From NCBI RefSeq assembly GCF_051622035.1, contig NC_135361.1, forward strand, positions 31,921,205 to 31,985,204: 64,000 nt of DNA. The letters are read 5' to 3'. Made by a program: the position numbers and the translations under genes. The notes below the pieces were generated by a model that was given only the letters and a program-made list of their open reading frames with translations, was not told the DNA's origin and did not search any database. The stretch comes from Arctopsyche grandis (Eukaryota > Arthropoda > Insecta > Trichoptera > Hydropsychidae). Shown here in pieces: positions 45,511 to 56,037 of the stretch (its first letter is position 1; every line of letters begins with the position of its first letter).

Positions 45511-46017
45511 ATGTCGGCGACGTTGAAACCGTACTTGATGGCGGTGCGCCAGACGCTGTCGGCGGCGCTGTGCGTGTCGCACTTCCCGTCGCAGGCGGTG
45601 GAGCGCCACAACAAGCCGGAGGTGGAGGTGCGGGGGGCGCGCGAGCTGCTGCTGGCCACCGCCACGGTGTCGCGCTCCCCCGCCGAGCGCGTCCTCGTCG
45701 AGCCCTCCGTCAACTCCGTGCGCGTCTCCATCCTCGTCAAGCAGGCCGACGACATCGAGCGCATCCTCTGCAAGAAGTTCATGCGCTTCATGATGATGCG
45801 CGCCGAGAACTTCGTCGTGCTCCGCCGCAAGCCCGTCGACGGCTACAACATCTCCTTCCTCATCACCAACTTCCACACCGAGCAGATGTACAAGCACAAG
45901 CTCGTCGACTTCGTCATCTACTTCATGGAGGAGATCGACAAGGAGATCAGCGAGATGAAGCTGGCCGTCAACGCGCGCGCCCGCATCTGCTCCGAAGAGT
46001 TCCTCAAACGGTTCTAG
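45511..46017 (+). CDS. Arpc4: Actin-related protein 2/3 complex subunit 4
   Basis: A single-exon frame of 168 aa, exactly the human ARPC4 length. I chose the ATG at 45511 (MSATLKPYL) over an upstream in-frame ATG, because human ARPC4 begins [41 protein letters not shown] and [18 protein letters not shown] are nearly invariant in the family. ARPC4 forms the structural core of the Arp2/3 complex with ARPC2, which nucleates branched actin. From about 45590 to 46000 almost every codon ends in G or C, in strong contrast to neighbouring genes, and there is no intron. A poly-A tail or target duplication typical of a retrocopy is not evident. Confidence 0.97.
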   Translation: MSATLKPYLMAVRQTLSAALCVSHFPSQAVERHNKPEVEVRGARELLLATATVSRSPAERVLVEPSVNSVRVSILVKQADDIERILCKKFMRFMMMRAENFVVLRRKPVDGYNISFLITNFHTEQMYKHKLVDFVIYFMEEIDKEISEMKLAVNARARICSEEFLKRF

Positions 46018-46749
46018 GCTACCCGATACCCATTCGTCTCTTCACTTGCCACCGACTAATTTCAACACGGAACCCAGCCACCCCAATCTCTACAAACAAC
46101 TAATCCAAATCAACATAACCGTTTCAAAGCCACGACTTATTGCGTAAACGCTGTATTAAATTCAAACTAGTCATATGATAATATTTGAAATGATGTTTAA
46201 AAAAAGACGATCTACAAGATAACGAACGTTTTATTTAATCGTAAATATTTTCTAAGCTCAAATTATATTTCGGGATCGATCTACCACGTTCTCGTCGCAC
46301 GCATGGCGTGAATACGTTTGCAGTCATGTCGATTGTTATTTTATTTACTTTGAATTTAGGTACTCACCGAATATTCCTTATATTATATATCATTATTTTA
46401 TGTGTGTTTGAGGGAAGTATATTTTTTATATTATAATAAATATATAAATAATAATTTTTATCGTGTATTCAATGAAAACTTCATACATTCCATACACATT
46501 TACATACATATATATATATCAGGCGACGACATACGATATATTTTCATTTGAATGAGAGAAACATTAATATTATACATACTAGAAATTTATATAAATTAAA
46601 ATCGAATATCATTTTTATACGATAATATATCTGTGACTCGATTGTAAAATGTCAAAACACCGACTCGCACATTTAATATGCTCTTTACGAATGTCCATTG
46701 TGATGACGCAGACACAGATATGCTTTATATATAGATAAAATTTATTTCA
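46018..46749. other. 3' regions of convergent ARPC4 and UFD1
   Basis: AT-rich sequence with AATAAA near 46435. No other feature is recognised. Confidence 0.4.
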
Positions 46750-48408
46750 TCACGATTTCCTCAGAGTGAAACCTTGGCCTTTGAAGGCTTCGAATGGATC
46801 TGAATCGTCTTTTTCTTCTTTAACGTTGACGGCCGGCTTCAAAGTCCTCAAGAAACGCAACGTACCAATGTTGTAATCGTAATCGGGTATTCCACGGACG
46901 TAAGCCTTGGATCAAATAAAACGAATTGTTAAATCTTGCGAATACTCGACGAAGAGAATAATTATCGACTGAATAATAATACCTGTCTCGTTTTATCGTC
47001 ATCTTGTGCCGAATCCTTTCCAGCTTTCTTTTTCTTTCCATCTAATCGATTTCCTTCTCCTTTGAATGCGACAAATCCTCGCGGCTCCGGCATCAGAGCG
47101 GCCAAATCGTCTTCTTGCTGCTTACTCTGCGATCCTCCAGCACCGGATCCACCCGGTATATGTTCGTGTTCTTTGTAACCGACTGGCGGTGCAAATTCAA
47201 CCTAGAAGGTTAAATCGTAACTGTTGCTCTAAAGCGATTTTTGAGTGATATTCCATATTTCATACCAGGTCACCATTAGACAAAAACTACATCAAATCGG
47301 ACTCAAACTCAATAAATATCATGAAGTCGGACGGCAATCAGACGAAGGATTGAGTCCAATATTGACAGGTCTAAAAAGGAGCCATAATATGATGAAAAAA
47401 ATTATGATTACATTCATATCGCATTCAATTATAGTAACAGCATTTCCAGGTTTCGTTTCCAAGACGCACATTTCATACAATTTTGAATTATATTTGATAG
47501 CTATAACATCTCCAGTCGTTAAACATGCAAAATTCCTCAGACCATTTTCCAACACTGTAAATTATTAAACGCATCATAATCGCCGTACTTATAAAGCTAA
47601 AGGATTGAAGAATAAGAAATTTTCATGCTACCTGCTTTAGGATTAGTTATGTCCAAAAAGTCTACTGAAAATGGTTGAAAACGTGAAAATGTCGCTACAG
47701 GTAAGGATACACTCTCGATTTGCAGTGGAGAACCTTCTTCCAAGACGAGATTGTGCATCATCTGAAAGAGTCATAGGTAATGTATAATTTCTAAATGTGA
47801 GGAAAAAATCCATAATCCACCCGATAGTTCATACCCAATGAGGTAGGTAAACTTTGCCTTCATCGGCGATGAATTCTAAAACACCACAATGGGTGACACG
47901 CTTAGTCTTTTTGTTGGTGAGTTTGAATAGCATTGGGTATTCGATGTTGAGTCTGGTCAGTTGCTCCAACGCCGACGGAGGCATAATAACTGAAATGAAA
48001 TGTAGAAGTCGTGTTATCGGCATACACTGATATGGTATATACGAATAGAAGTATACGTACTCTTTCCACCGCGTTCCACGTCTTGTCTCTCGTTTCCCGG
48101 AAGCATCGATACCGAATAACAGCAGTACGTTGTTTCGAAACGTCGCGAAATATCGTGGAACATGCTGAACCCGAACTGCAACTTCAATTAATATAGTATT
48201 TACAGAACGTGATAATTAGTGGGACTAGAATTTTATCGAGCTCTACGTGTTGACATTAATAGATATGGTTCGTTAGTCGTGCACTAATCTTTGATGTGTT
48301 GAATTTGTAGGAGGTTTGGGATGGTGGAGTATGCGTAATTGATTATTTAGGTGTAAAAAGGGATTGGGGTTCATTTTAATACGGGTAAAATGTATATTTT
48401 ATTACCAT
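46750..48408 (-). CDS. Ufd1: Ubiquitin fusion degradation protein 1 (p97 adaptor)
   Basis: Minus-strand exons 48406-48408 (start codon only), 48061-48175, 47835-47989, 47632-47761, 47412-47554, 46983-47201 and 46750-46905 give 921 nt (306 aa), against 307 in human. The start MFGFSMF parallels human MFSFNMF. The UT3 double-barrel domain (residues 1-about 195) includes [39 protein letters not shown] and [13 protein letters not shown]-like [14 protein letters not shown]. The C-terminal part has two SHP boxes for p97 binding, FKGEGNRL and [11 protein letters not shown]1 with NPL4 delivers ubiquitinated substrates to p97/VCP. The first exon rests on an ATG immediately followed by GTAATA. If it is wrong, translation could begin at the downstream Met of FSMF. 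Confidence 0.92.
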
Positions 48409-48865
48409 TTTGATAGATTGGTGATAATCGTTCTCGGAGATGGTATTGCTTTGTGATTTTTTGACAGCTGTCGACAACACGCAACTAATGCTTTCTTCTT
48501 CTTTTTCTTTTTGGCCCAAATACGCTGACGTAAATGCTTACTGAAAATATCGTGGAAAATAATTAATTATTTATTGAACTGTGATCTGCAAATAAACGTA
48601 TACTCTTAAGTGTTTGGAAATTTTACATATCATCAGTTTTAATTTTATTCATGAGGTAATATTGTTAAGTAAAAAAATAAATAAAAAATAACAAAAACTG
48701 AAGTTAATTCTACTTAGAAACGAGTTATTTGCAATGAAATATTGAGGCTATCTTTTTTATTATATGTAGGTAAGTGAATATATGATTTATATTGCTGGGA
48801 ACTTTTAGCGTTCAGAATATATGATTTAATGATTGGTTTACTGTGAGGTCGTTATATAAAACATA
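48409..48865. other. UFD1 upstream sequence
   Basis: Likely promoter and 5' untranslated region of UFD1 on the minus strand, followed by AT-rich spacer. No recognisable core motif. Confidence 0.35.
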
Positions 48866-49069
48866 GTTCAGTGATTATTCTGCACAGTGTCTTGCACACG
48901 TCACTAAAATCTCGATGATGACACATTTGACATCCGAAAATTCCGTCCATCGAGAATTACCAACGGAAATTATCATACTAACGAGAATTCGACTGCCAGA
49001 TATTCTATACTCGCAATTTTCGTGGCAACGATTGTCGTGTGTGCGATTGCAATGTGCGAAATAATCCAA
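48866..49069. mobile_element. MITE, GGTTCGGTGATTATT family (copy B)
   Basis: The left end is TTCAGTGATTATTCTGCA and the right end TGCGAAATAATCC. The interior has ACGATTGTCGTG and ATTCGACTGCCAGATATTCT in common with copy 54125-54303. It is non-coding. Confidence 0.65.
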
Positions 49070-50248
49070 TAATGTGGAATTTGCCAATAATTACATTGAT
49101 TTGTGAGTGTAATTGTACTATATTTGAAACACATTCGCAAATTTGAACATAAGCATAGCCGGTGATTTATATTCAACTGAGCAATATTTTTTAGCCTTGC
49201 ATTGAGGTGCATTCAGTTTTCTTTTTCTATATTATTTTCATGACAATCTTATATTGTCGGTTTTCATATATATATGTATGTACGTGATGAGTGTGAGAGT
49301 TTGCGAAAAAAAAATTTTTCCCAAAATTAGTTTTCATATACATATTTCTAAATTTCGCCGTAAGCGTGCTTACATATGAAGGGTTTATCGCAACGAAATG
49401 AAAATAGAAAGTCGGCTCGTATTGTCGAAACTTTCTCACGATCGTTTGAAAGCTTTCTAAACAGACGCATTTCTATTGAAATATATTTTTATTCATTTAA
49501 ATACGTTTATTCATTTGAGCGACAATTATTAAATTATTTGGTATTCTAATTGGTCGGAAGCATGAAGTGTACAATCGATCGACGGGTTTATTATTCAATT
49601 TAATAGTCGACTAAAAAGTGATAGAGTATGTGCAAATAAACGCTCTCGTGTAAACTTAAAGGAAACTAGTTCCGATCGAGCGTTTCGAAACGACAGAGGG
49701 GCGATGAATTGGGGTGAAAGATCGTGACGTGGAGGTGCGAGCGACTGGCTGGAAAGCGATCGAGAGAACCCGTCAGTCAATAAGCTGGGTGTACACTGTA
49801 CATCGTCGATGTTGGTACGAGGCGGGTGAGCGACGATTCGGCGATTCGGCGATTCGGACTCGGACTCGTAGAGTGGGTGTGTTGGTGTGTGGGCGTGCGG
49901 CTGACTGGGTGGCTGTGTCTCGTATCGCTCTACGTGTCGTCCGACTCTCTCGGATGTGACCGAACTCGCCCCGACACCAGCAGGACACCAATTCGGCGTG
50001 TGGCTAGTGACGAGTGCCGAGTGTCGAGTGTCGAGTGTCGAGTGGCGTTTGCGGACCGACATGCCGGGTCGCTGACGCAGCCGCATCCGCAAATCTCCGC
50101 GTTCGTCAGACCCAGACCCAGACCCAGACCCACCCCCGCAGCCGCCCCTCGCCCTTCTGCACTCGTCGAGTGAAACCTATCGGGAGAAATCGCGTGAAGG
50201 AAGGGCCGCTTCGTTGCGTCGTCGCCTCGCCGCCGGGCCGCATCCGCC
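49070..50248. promoter_or_regulatory. Clathrin heavy chain upstream region
   Basis: The first 550 bases are AT-rich and featureless. From about 49690 the sequence becomes GC-richer, with short tandem repeats: CGAGTGTCGAGTG near 50010-50045 and CAGACC units near 50108-50130. This looks like a housekeeping promoter with 5' untranslated sequence. The long open frames on both strands here are products of the base composition. Confidence 0.4.
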
Positions 50249-53200
50249 ATGGCGCAAATTCTGCCCATCCGGTTCCAGGAACACCTGCAGGTAAGCGAGT
50301 TGCAAGTTGCAAGTTGCCAGTCGCCAGTTGCGCAACCACAACCATGACCACGACCACTCGACTATCGTCGGCGACTGACGTGACTGCCGAGTGATGATGT
50401 GACGGCAGTCACGATTGGCCCTAACGTGACGCTTTCCACCCCACACCCCTCCCCTCCCCCCGACCCTCCTCCTTCGCCCCACTTTCTTTTATCTGTTTAC
50501 TAAATATATAAATGTACGCCCATTCGATTGATTAGTCGATCCGCACTCACACTCGCACGTACGTACGTACGCTCACCATCTGGTGCGAATGTCGCTTACG
50601 TGTGTCGGTGCTTATGCCGGTGTCGTACCGTTTCACTTTTCAAACTTCATCGTCAGGTTGGCCGACTGTTTTCTCTCTGCTCTTTTCGTCGGTCGCCAAA
50701 TGAGGAAAAAATTTTCGTCGGTGGCTTCTCGATAAAAAATTGTTGCATTCGCTTCGAACTATGCTCGTCGTCTTTACGTATTTGGGTTTTGATTATTCGT
50801 TTGTTTTAATTTTGTTTGAAAAAAAAAAACATCCGCCATTTTCTTTTCAGGGATACGTAACATTTCATGCTGGAAGATATGATGGAAAATGATTTCAATG
50901 TTGCACCATTTTTTTTTGTGAATTTGCATATTCCGATCGTTAATTTGAAAAAATGACGTAATTTAATAAATAACAAAGTGAAGCTAATATAAAGCTTGTA
51001 AAAAAAATTTAGACCAAATTGTATCAACTAGCGAACAAAAGTACATACTAAAACCGATTGCAGTCGCGTTTTTTTGCATAAAATTTTTAATACAAAATTA
51101 CATCCTCGATGATAATTCCGCATAAAAATTGTTACAAAGCATGTATAATTTAATTTAAATTATACATGCTTTTTTATACAAACTTTCCAAGATGTTTCCA
51201 AGAATTGTTTTTTTTTTAATTTATAAAAAACACTATACTTGCATTAAATTGTGAAAAAAATTGATATACATATGTACATATATGTACACTTTTTTTGTAA
51301 GAATATTGTATGTATTTTAATGCCGTTTAACGACATGTTTGCGTGAGCATTTTTTTTATAAATACAAGTAAAACTCTGTCACGAATAATATCGAAAAATT
51401 ATGTAATTCTTTCTCAAATGATAACCAAACATCAGAAAGTAATAAAATTGAAAGTCATTTTATATTTATATAGAAGATAAATTTAGGAGTAATATTTAAT
51501 GAATGAAAATTTCTTTTTGCGATGTATTTCAGTCGAAGGGAATTTATTTATTTAACATACTTGGAGGCGGCAACGCAGATAGACCCAAGGGGTTTGATTT
51601 AGACATATGTATTTATATAACTTGAATGAGAAAAAAGTAAAATACGTTCAAAATGACAATAATAAATTAAAAATAACAGAAAAAAGTAAACAGGAAACAT
51701 AAATAACGAAATAAAAGAAAATCAATAAGATAAAAACATATAACAGTAAAAGAAAACGAAAATATAGAAATAAATGAAGATATCAAAACAGTAGAATCAT
51801 AAGAAGCTTTTCAGTTTAAGAAACACGTCTAGCTTGTTTTTAATTAAAAATATTAAGGTTAAAGTAAGAAAGAATTAAAAAATGTCAATTTGTCTATAAA
51901 TGTAATTTTTTTCTCAAGTGCTAGAATCGTATTCAGATTGTATGTTCGTGCCATCTTTACTAGTGCGACAAAAAAATGTATTTTTTCTAAGACTTCTTTA
52001 TCGATTCTCAATTTAACGCGCTTCGCATTGTGTCATTTATGTAATTTCTAACGTCACCTAATAATCAGTATTGAAAATTTTCACCGTCGAACATCCTGAA
52101 TTCGATCCGGGGTCGACAATTATTTTCAACGTGCTTGCATTATTCCGACTTGCGTTATTTGGAGTCTTCGTCCGAGCTAAATAGAAGAAAGTGAAGAACT
52201 CTATAATTAGTGATGAGCTTGTCGATCGCAATTCAATTATAGATTCTTTCATCCGCCTGGAATACCTAAATTTAGATTTTTAATGGAATTTTAACGAAGC
52301 GTTTTATCGCTTCGGTTCGCAGAATTCCACTCGCAATCGATCGGAAATTTCAATAATTTGTCACTCGTATCGAGTCGATTAAACAAAAAAACACGACTCA
52401 TGTGGTGTAACGCAATTATTGTCAAATATCAGATCTTTATCGAATTTGACCTAAGCATAAGAAAAAAAATAGTAAGGATAGAAACAGCGTGTCTCAGATC
52501 TGCATACATTGGGTATTGTGAGTTACTGTAAGTTAGTATGTAATTTAATATTCATATAATGCTACACTCAAAGAATTATGGAATGCTGTATGCTCGGCAT
52601 AACGAAGAAAGACAGAAAGCGGAATACGTGGATGAGAATTATGATAAGGTTAGTGGACATAGTAGATAGAGTAAAGAGATTGAAAGGTGGGCCACGTGGC
52701 TAGAAGAATAGACGAAAGGTGGACAAAAGAAGTGCTAGAATGGTACCCGAGAGAATGCAAAAGGGTAAAAGGAAGATGGGTAGGCGGAATTAGGAAAATA
52801 TGTGGGGTGAGATGGATGAGAGTTGCGCAAAACAGAGACGTGTTGGAGAGGCCTTCATCCATCAGGATGGTGAGCAGATTTAGATGATTAAAGAAAGCGA
52901 TTTTACCGCAAAATCGAAATTGGAGTCGATCTATTTTTTACTCCACAGCCCTGCGGAGTTATATGTATAGTTAATAAACTATCTTTTTTTTTTTTGTTTT
53001 ATGGTTTTGGACATTTTCGGCCAGTCGTTTATTTAGTTCCGATAACGTAATCGCTATTCTGTGTTAATGTCCCTACTGAATTTTCATGTTTTCAAAAAAA
53101 ATCGTGACGTGCTACAAATTAAAAAAAAAACCCTGAACTGTAAACCGAAAATTAGGTGAAAGCACGTCATCGTGACAGTTTGTCTCTGTGATGCCAGGGA

Positions 53201-56002
53201 TGGTAAACTTTTTACTTTATATTTTTTGGCATTTTGAACCGATTTGGCAGGTATCCTTGGAATTGAAAATATTGCTATTTATTTGGCAGAATGCCGAAAA
53301 TAATTGCGCATGTTGTTCACAACGGATTTTCTCATTCGACACTGGCGTCCGGATAATAACGGTTTTGTAACGTACGCCATTATTCATCGTTTAATTGCTG
53401 TGACAATCGTGTGCACCGGCGTTTGTTTGTCTCACAATAATTTCCATTCGAGAAAATGCAATTAGGTATTATAATATCAGTATATTGTGTCGGAACGCGA
53501 AATCAATTTATCTGTCGATGGCGACTTTTTTTTTTCAATTTTATACGTTTGGCTTTGTCAAAGTGTGAAAAGATTCCCGGTTTGTAATTTCACCACGGTG
53601 AGCGTTTAGTAGGCGTAATTTTTACGATAAAAGTTTCGACGCGAATCCGAGAACTGATTACTCAGAATCGGTAAAAATTTTCCGTCAAAATCGACGGACA
53701 TTGCTTTTTTTATGATTAAAATTTGATATTTCTAATATCGGCAATGGCGGTTTGAAAGTTGGCATTTCTGCCGACCGGATGTGTAAGTTTACTCCGGCGA
53801 TTGTGAACTGTTCGTACGTGTTTAACATTGACGACATCAGAATACATATAATATTTTATTCAGTTTTGTGAAAAATTTCGGCGTATAGTAGAATCATTCG
53901 TTGAAGATTTGATAAACGCAGAATTTCTATCGCAATATATTCTAAGCTTATAAGAATCGCACGAGGCTCGATCAATAGGAATCGAGGTTTAGAGTTTGCT
54001 TACTGCCAAATTAACCGAAATGAGGTTCAACCTTGATTTCGAAACTGAATTTATCACACACTGACGTTAAGAATCGTACCAACATCATCCGCTTCAAAAA
54101 ATATGTGCCATGTTTTCCATGGTTCGGTGATTATTCCGCAAATAGCTATCTCGCGCACGTCACTAAAAACTCGATCATGTAACATCTGGAATTGAAAATT
54201 CGAAATATTGTACTGACGAGAAATCGAGTGCCAGATACTCTGTATTCGCGATTTTTCTGGCAACGATTGTCGTGCGCGCGATCGCAATGTGCGAAATAAT
54301 CCGTTTAGCCCTTTCCATCTGACCAGAAAATTAAAAAATACAGTGATTAATATCGATCCAAACGTTGAACATGCTTTCAAATTTCATATTTAAATTTACA
54401 AGGTCCACCGTGTAAATTGGGATTCGGTTGTACATAGATTGTAAAAATAGTATTAAAATAAAACATTTTTGCCTCATTCTGCTCTACTATTATATTATTA
54501 AATGATCACAAAACGTACATTCGTGTGAAGCTTTTCAATAGTACATTGAAATTAACATATTATTTTTAATAGAGTAGTGATGTGCGGCTAATCTGCAACA
54601 TAACTGAACGATCGTCCCGTTCTCAGACTCAACATTCGCTAGGGGGGGGGGCTCATGTTGAGGGTTTTATACTACCATACAATTTCAACGACATAGGTCG
54701 AAGGTGTCGTTTTGAAAGGTCTATCCCACGCACGCGTCCCATGAACGCCACATTTTTTCTATATGTTTAAAACTATCTAAAAAAAACCACGTGCCACATT
54801 CACCGCTGTTTGATTTCGCCCTGATAGTACGGGCGAGCGTTGTCTTAGACAGACACACAGACGGAATAGCGATATTATATATATGATTTCTAGTTTTTTT
54901 TTTTACTAATCTCTTACTTTCACTTACGATCACTATTCAAGAAAAATTTTGGCTCTCATCCGATCGTTTTTATACTTTGCCATTTTGCTCGGTTTGGTCA
55001 TCAATATAAGTGGAAGTGTCATCCGCCATTACGATGGTGAAAATTTTTCGTATTAGACACTTCCTCGTATTTCTTTCTGACGTTTATCGAGCGTTTTTTT
55101 AGCCTCTTACTTTTCGCCGTCATCTGGCCATATCAGATTTTAATTGTTTAAACGCCTATAACTTCTTATTTTTTCGCTATATTTTTATATAATCAAAATC
55201 TATTTTACATATGTACCTCTTCTTACTTCGCCTTACGATTACTATTAAGGAAAATTTTTGCCTCTTATCCGATCGTTTTCATACTTTGCCATATTGCTCA
55301 TTTTGGTCATCAATATAATTAAAGGTATCATCTGCCATTACGATGGCGAAAAAAAATCGTATCAGACACGTTTGAAAATACTCCCACGAAGATGTGCCTT
55401 GACATTAATCGCCCAAAATGTTCGGTCGCCTTGTTCGCTTACTGCGATCGCTTCGGCTTAATTCTTGCTGTATATCCCTTTTCGCCGTCATCATCTTGCT
55501 ATGTCAGATTTTAATTGCTTAAACGCCTATAACTTTTTCTTTTTCACTCTATATTTTATAATATTTGCTCTATAGGTTCTCAATATCTCTCATATATATA
55601 CTTTAGGTCACTCGTATTGTTGTTATATAATAAAAAAAAAACAGAAAAGCCTTGTAAAAATTAACTTTACCTTTAAAATTGAAAGTATTATTTTCAACGT
55701 TTTAGTAATATTTAAACTATTAACCCTTTGTGTCCCAGTGGTGCCGTGGAATGACCACAATTTAATTATTTTTCCCTAGTGTCTCAGTGGTTCCATTTCG
55801 ACACCACTTTAGCGTTACCAGAGAAAAAAAGAAAAAAGAGGTTGGGCCACAAAAGGTTAAGAGGGCTGGATACCCTAAACCTTAATTTTGTTGCCGTTCC
55901 TTTCTTCGATATATATATATTGAGTGAATGCGACAATATATATCAATATATATATTGAGTGAATGCGACAATATATCAATATATATATATTGAGTGAATG
56001 CG

Positions 56003-56037
<35 letters not shown>

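Noticed and set aside
45349-45897. 182-codon open frame antisense to ARPC4
   Set aside because: It is the reverse-strand shadow of a GC3-rich coding exon. The His/Arg/Val-rich translation has no domain.
45570-46103. 177-codon frame overlapping ARPC4 in another phase
   Set aside because: Same cause: extreme GC3 removes stops in alternative frames. Arg/Ala-rich, with no homology.
49595-50482. Several 70-165 codon frames upstream of clathrin on both strands
   Set aside because: They arise from GC-rich short tandem repeats in the probable promoter. No start context, splice signals or domains.
52085-52200. tRNA-like GAATTCGATCCGGGG motif
   Set aside because: No cloverleaf could be drawn and no box A is visible. 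Probably chance.
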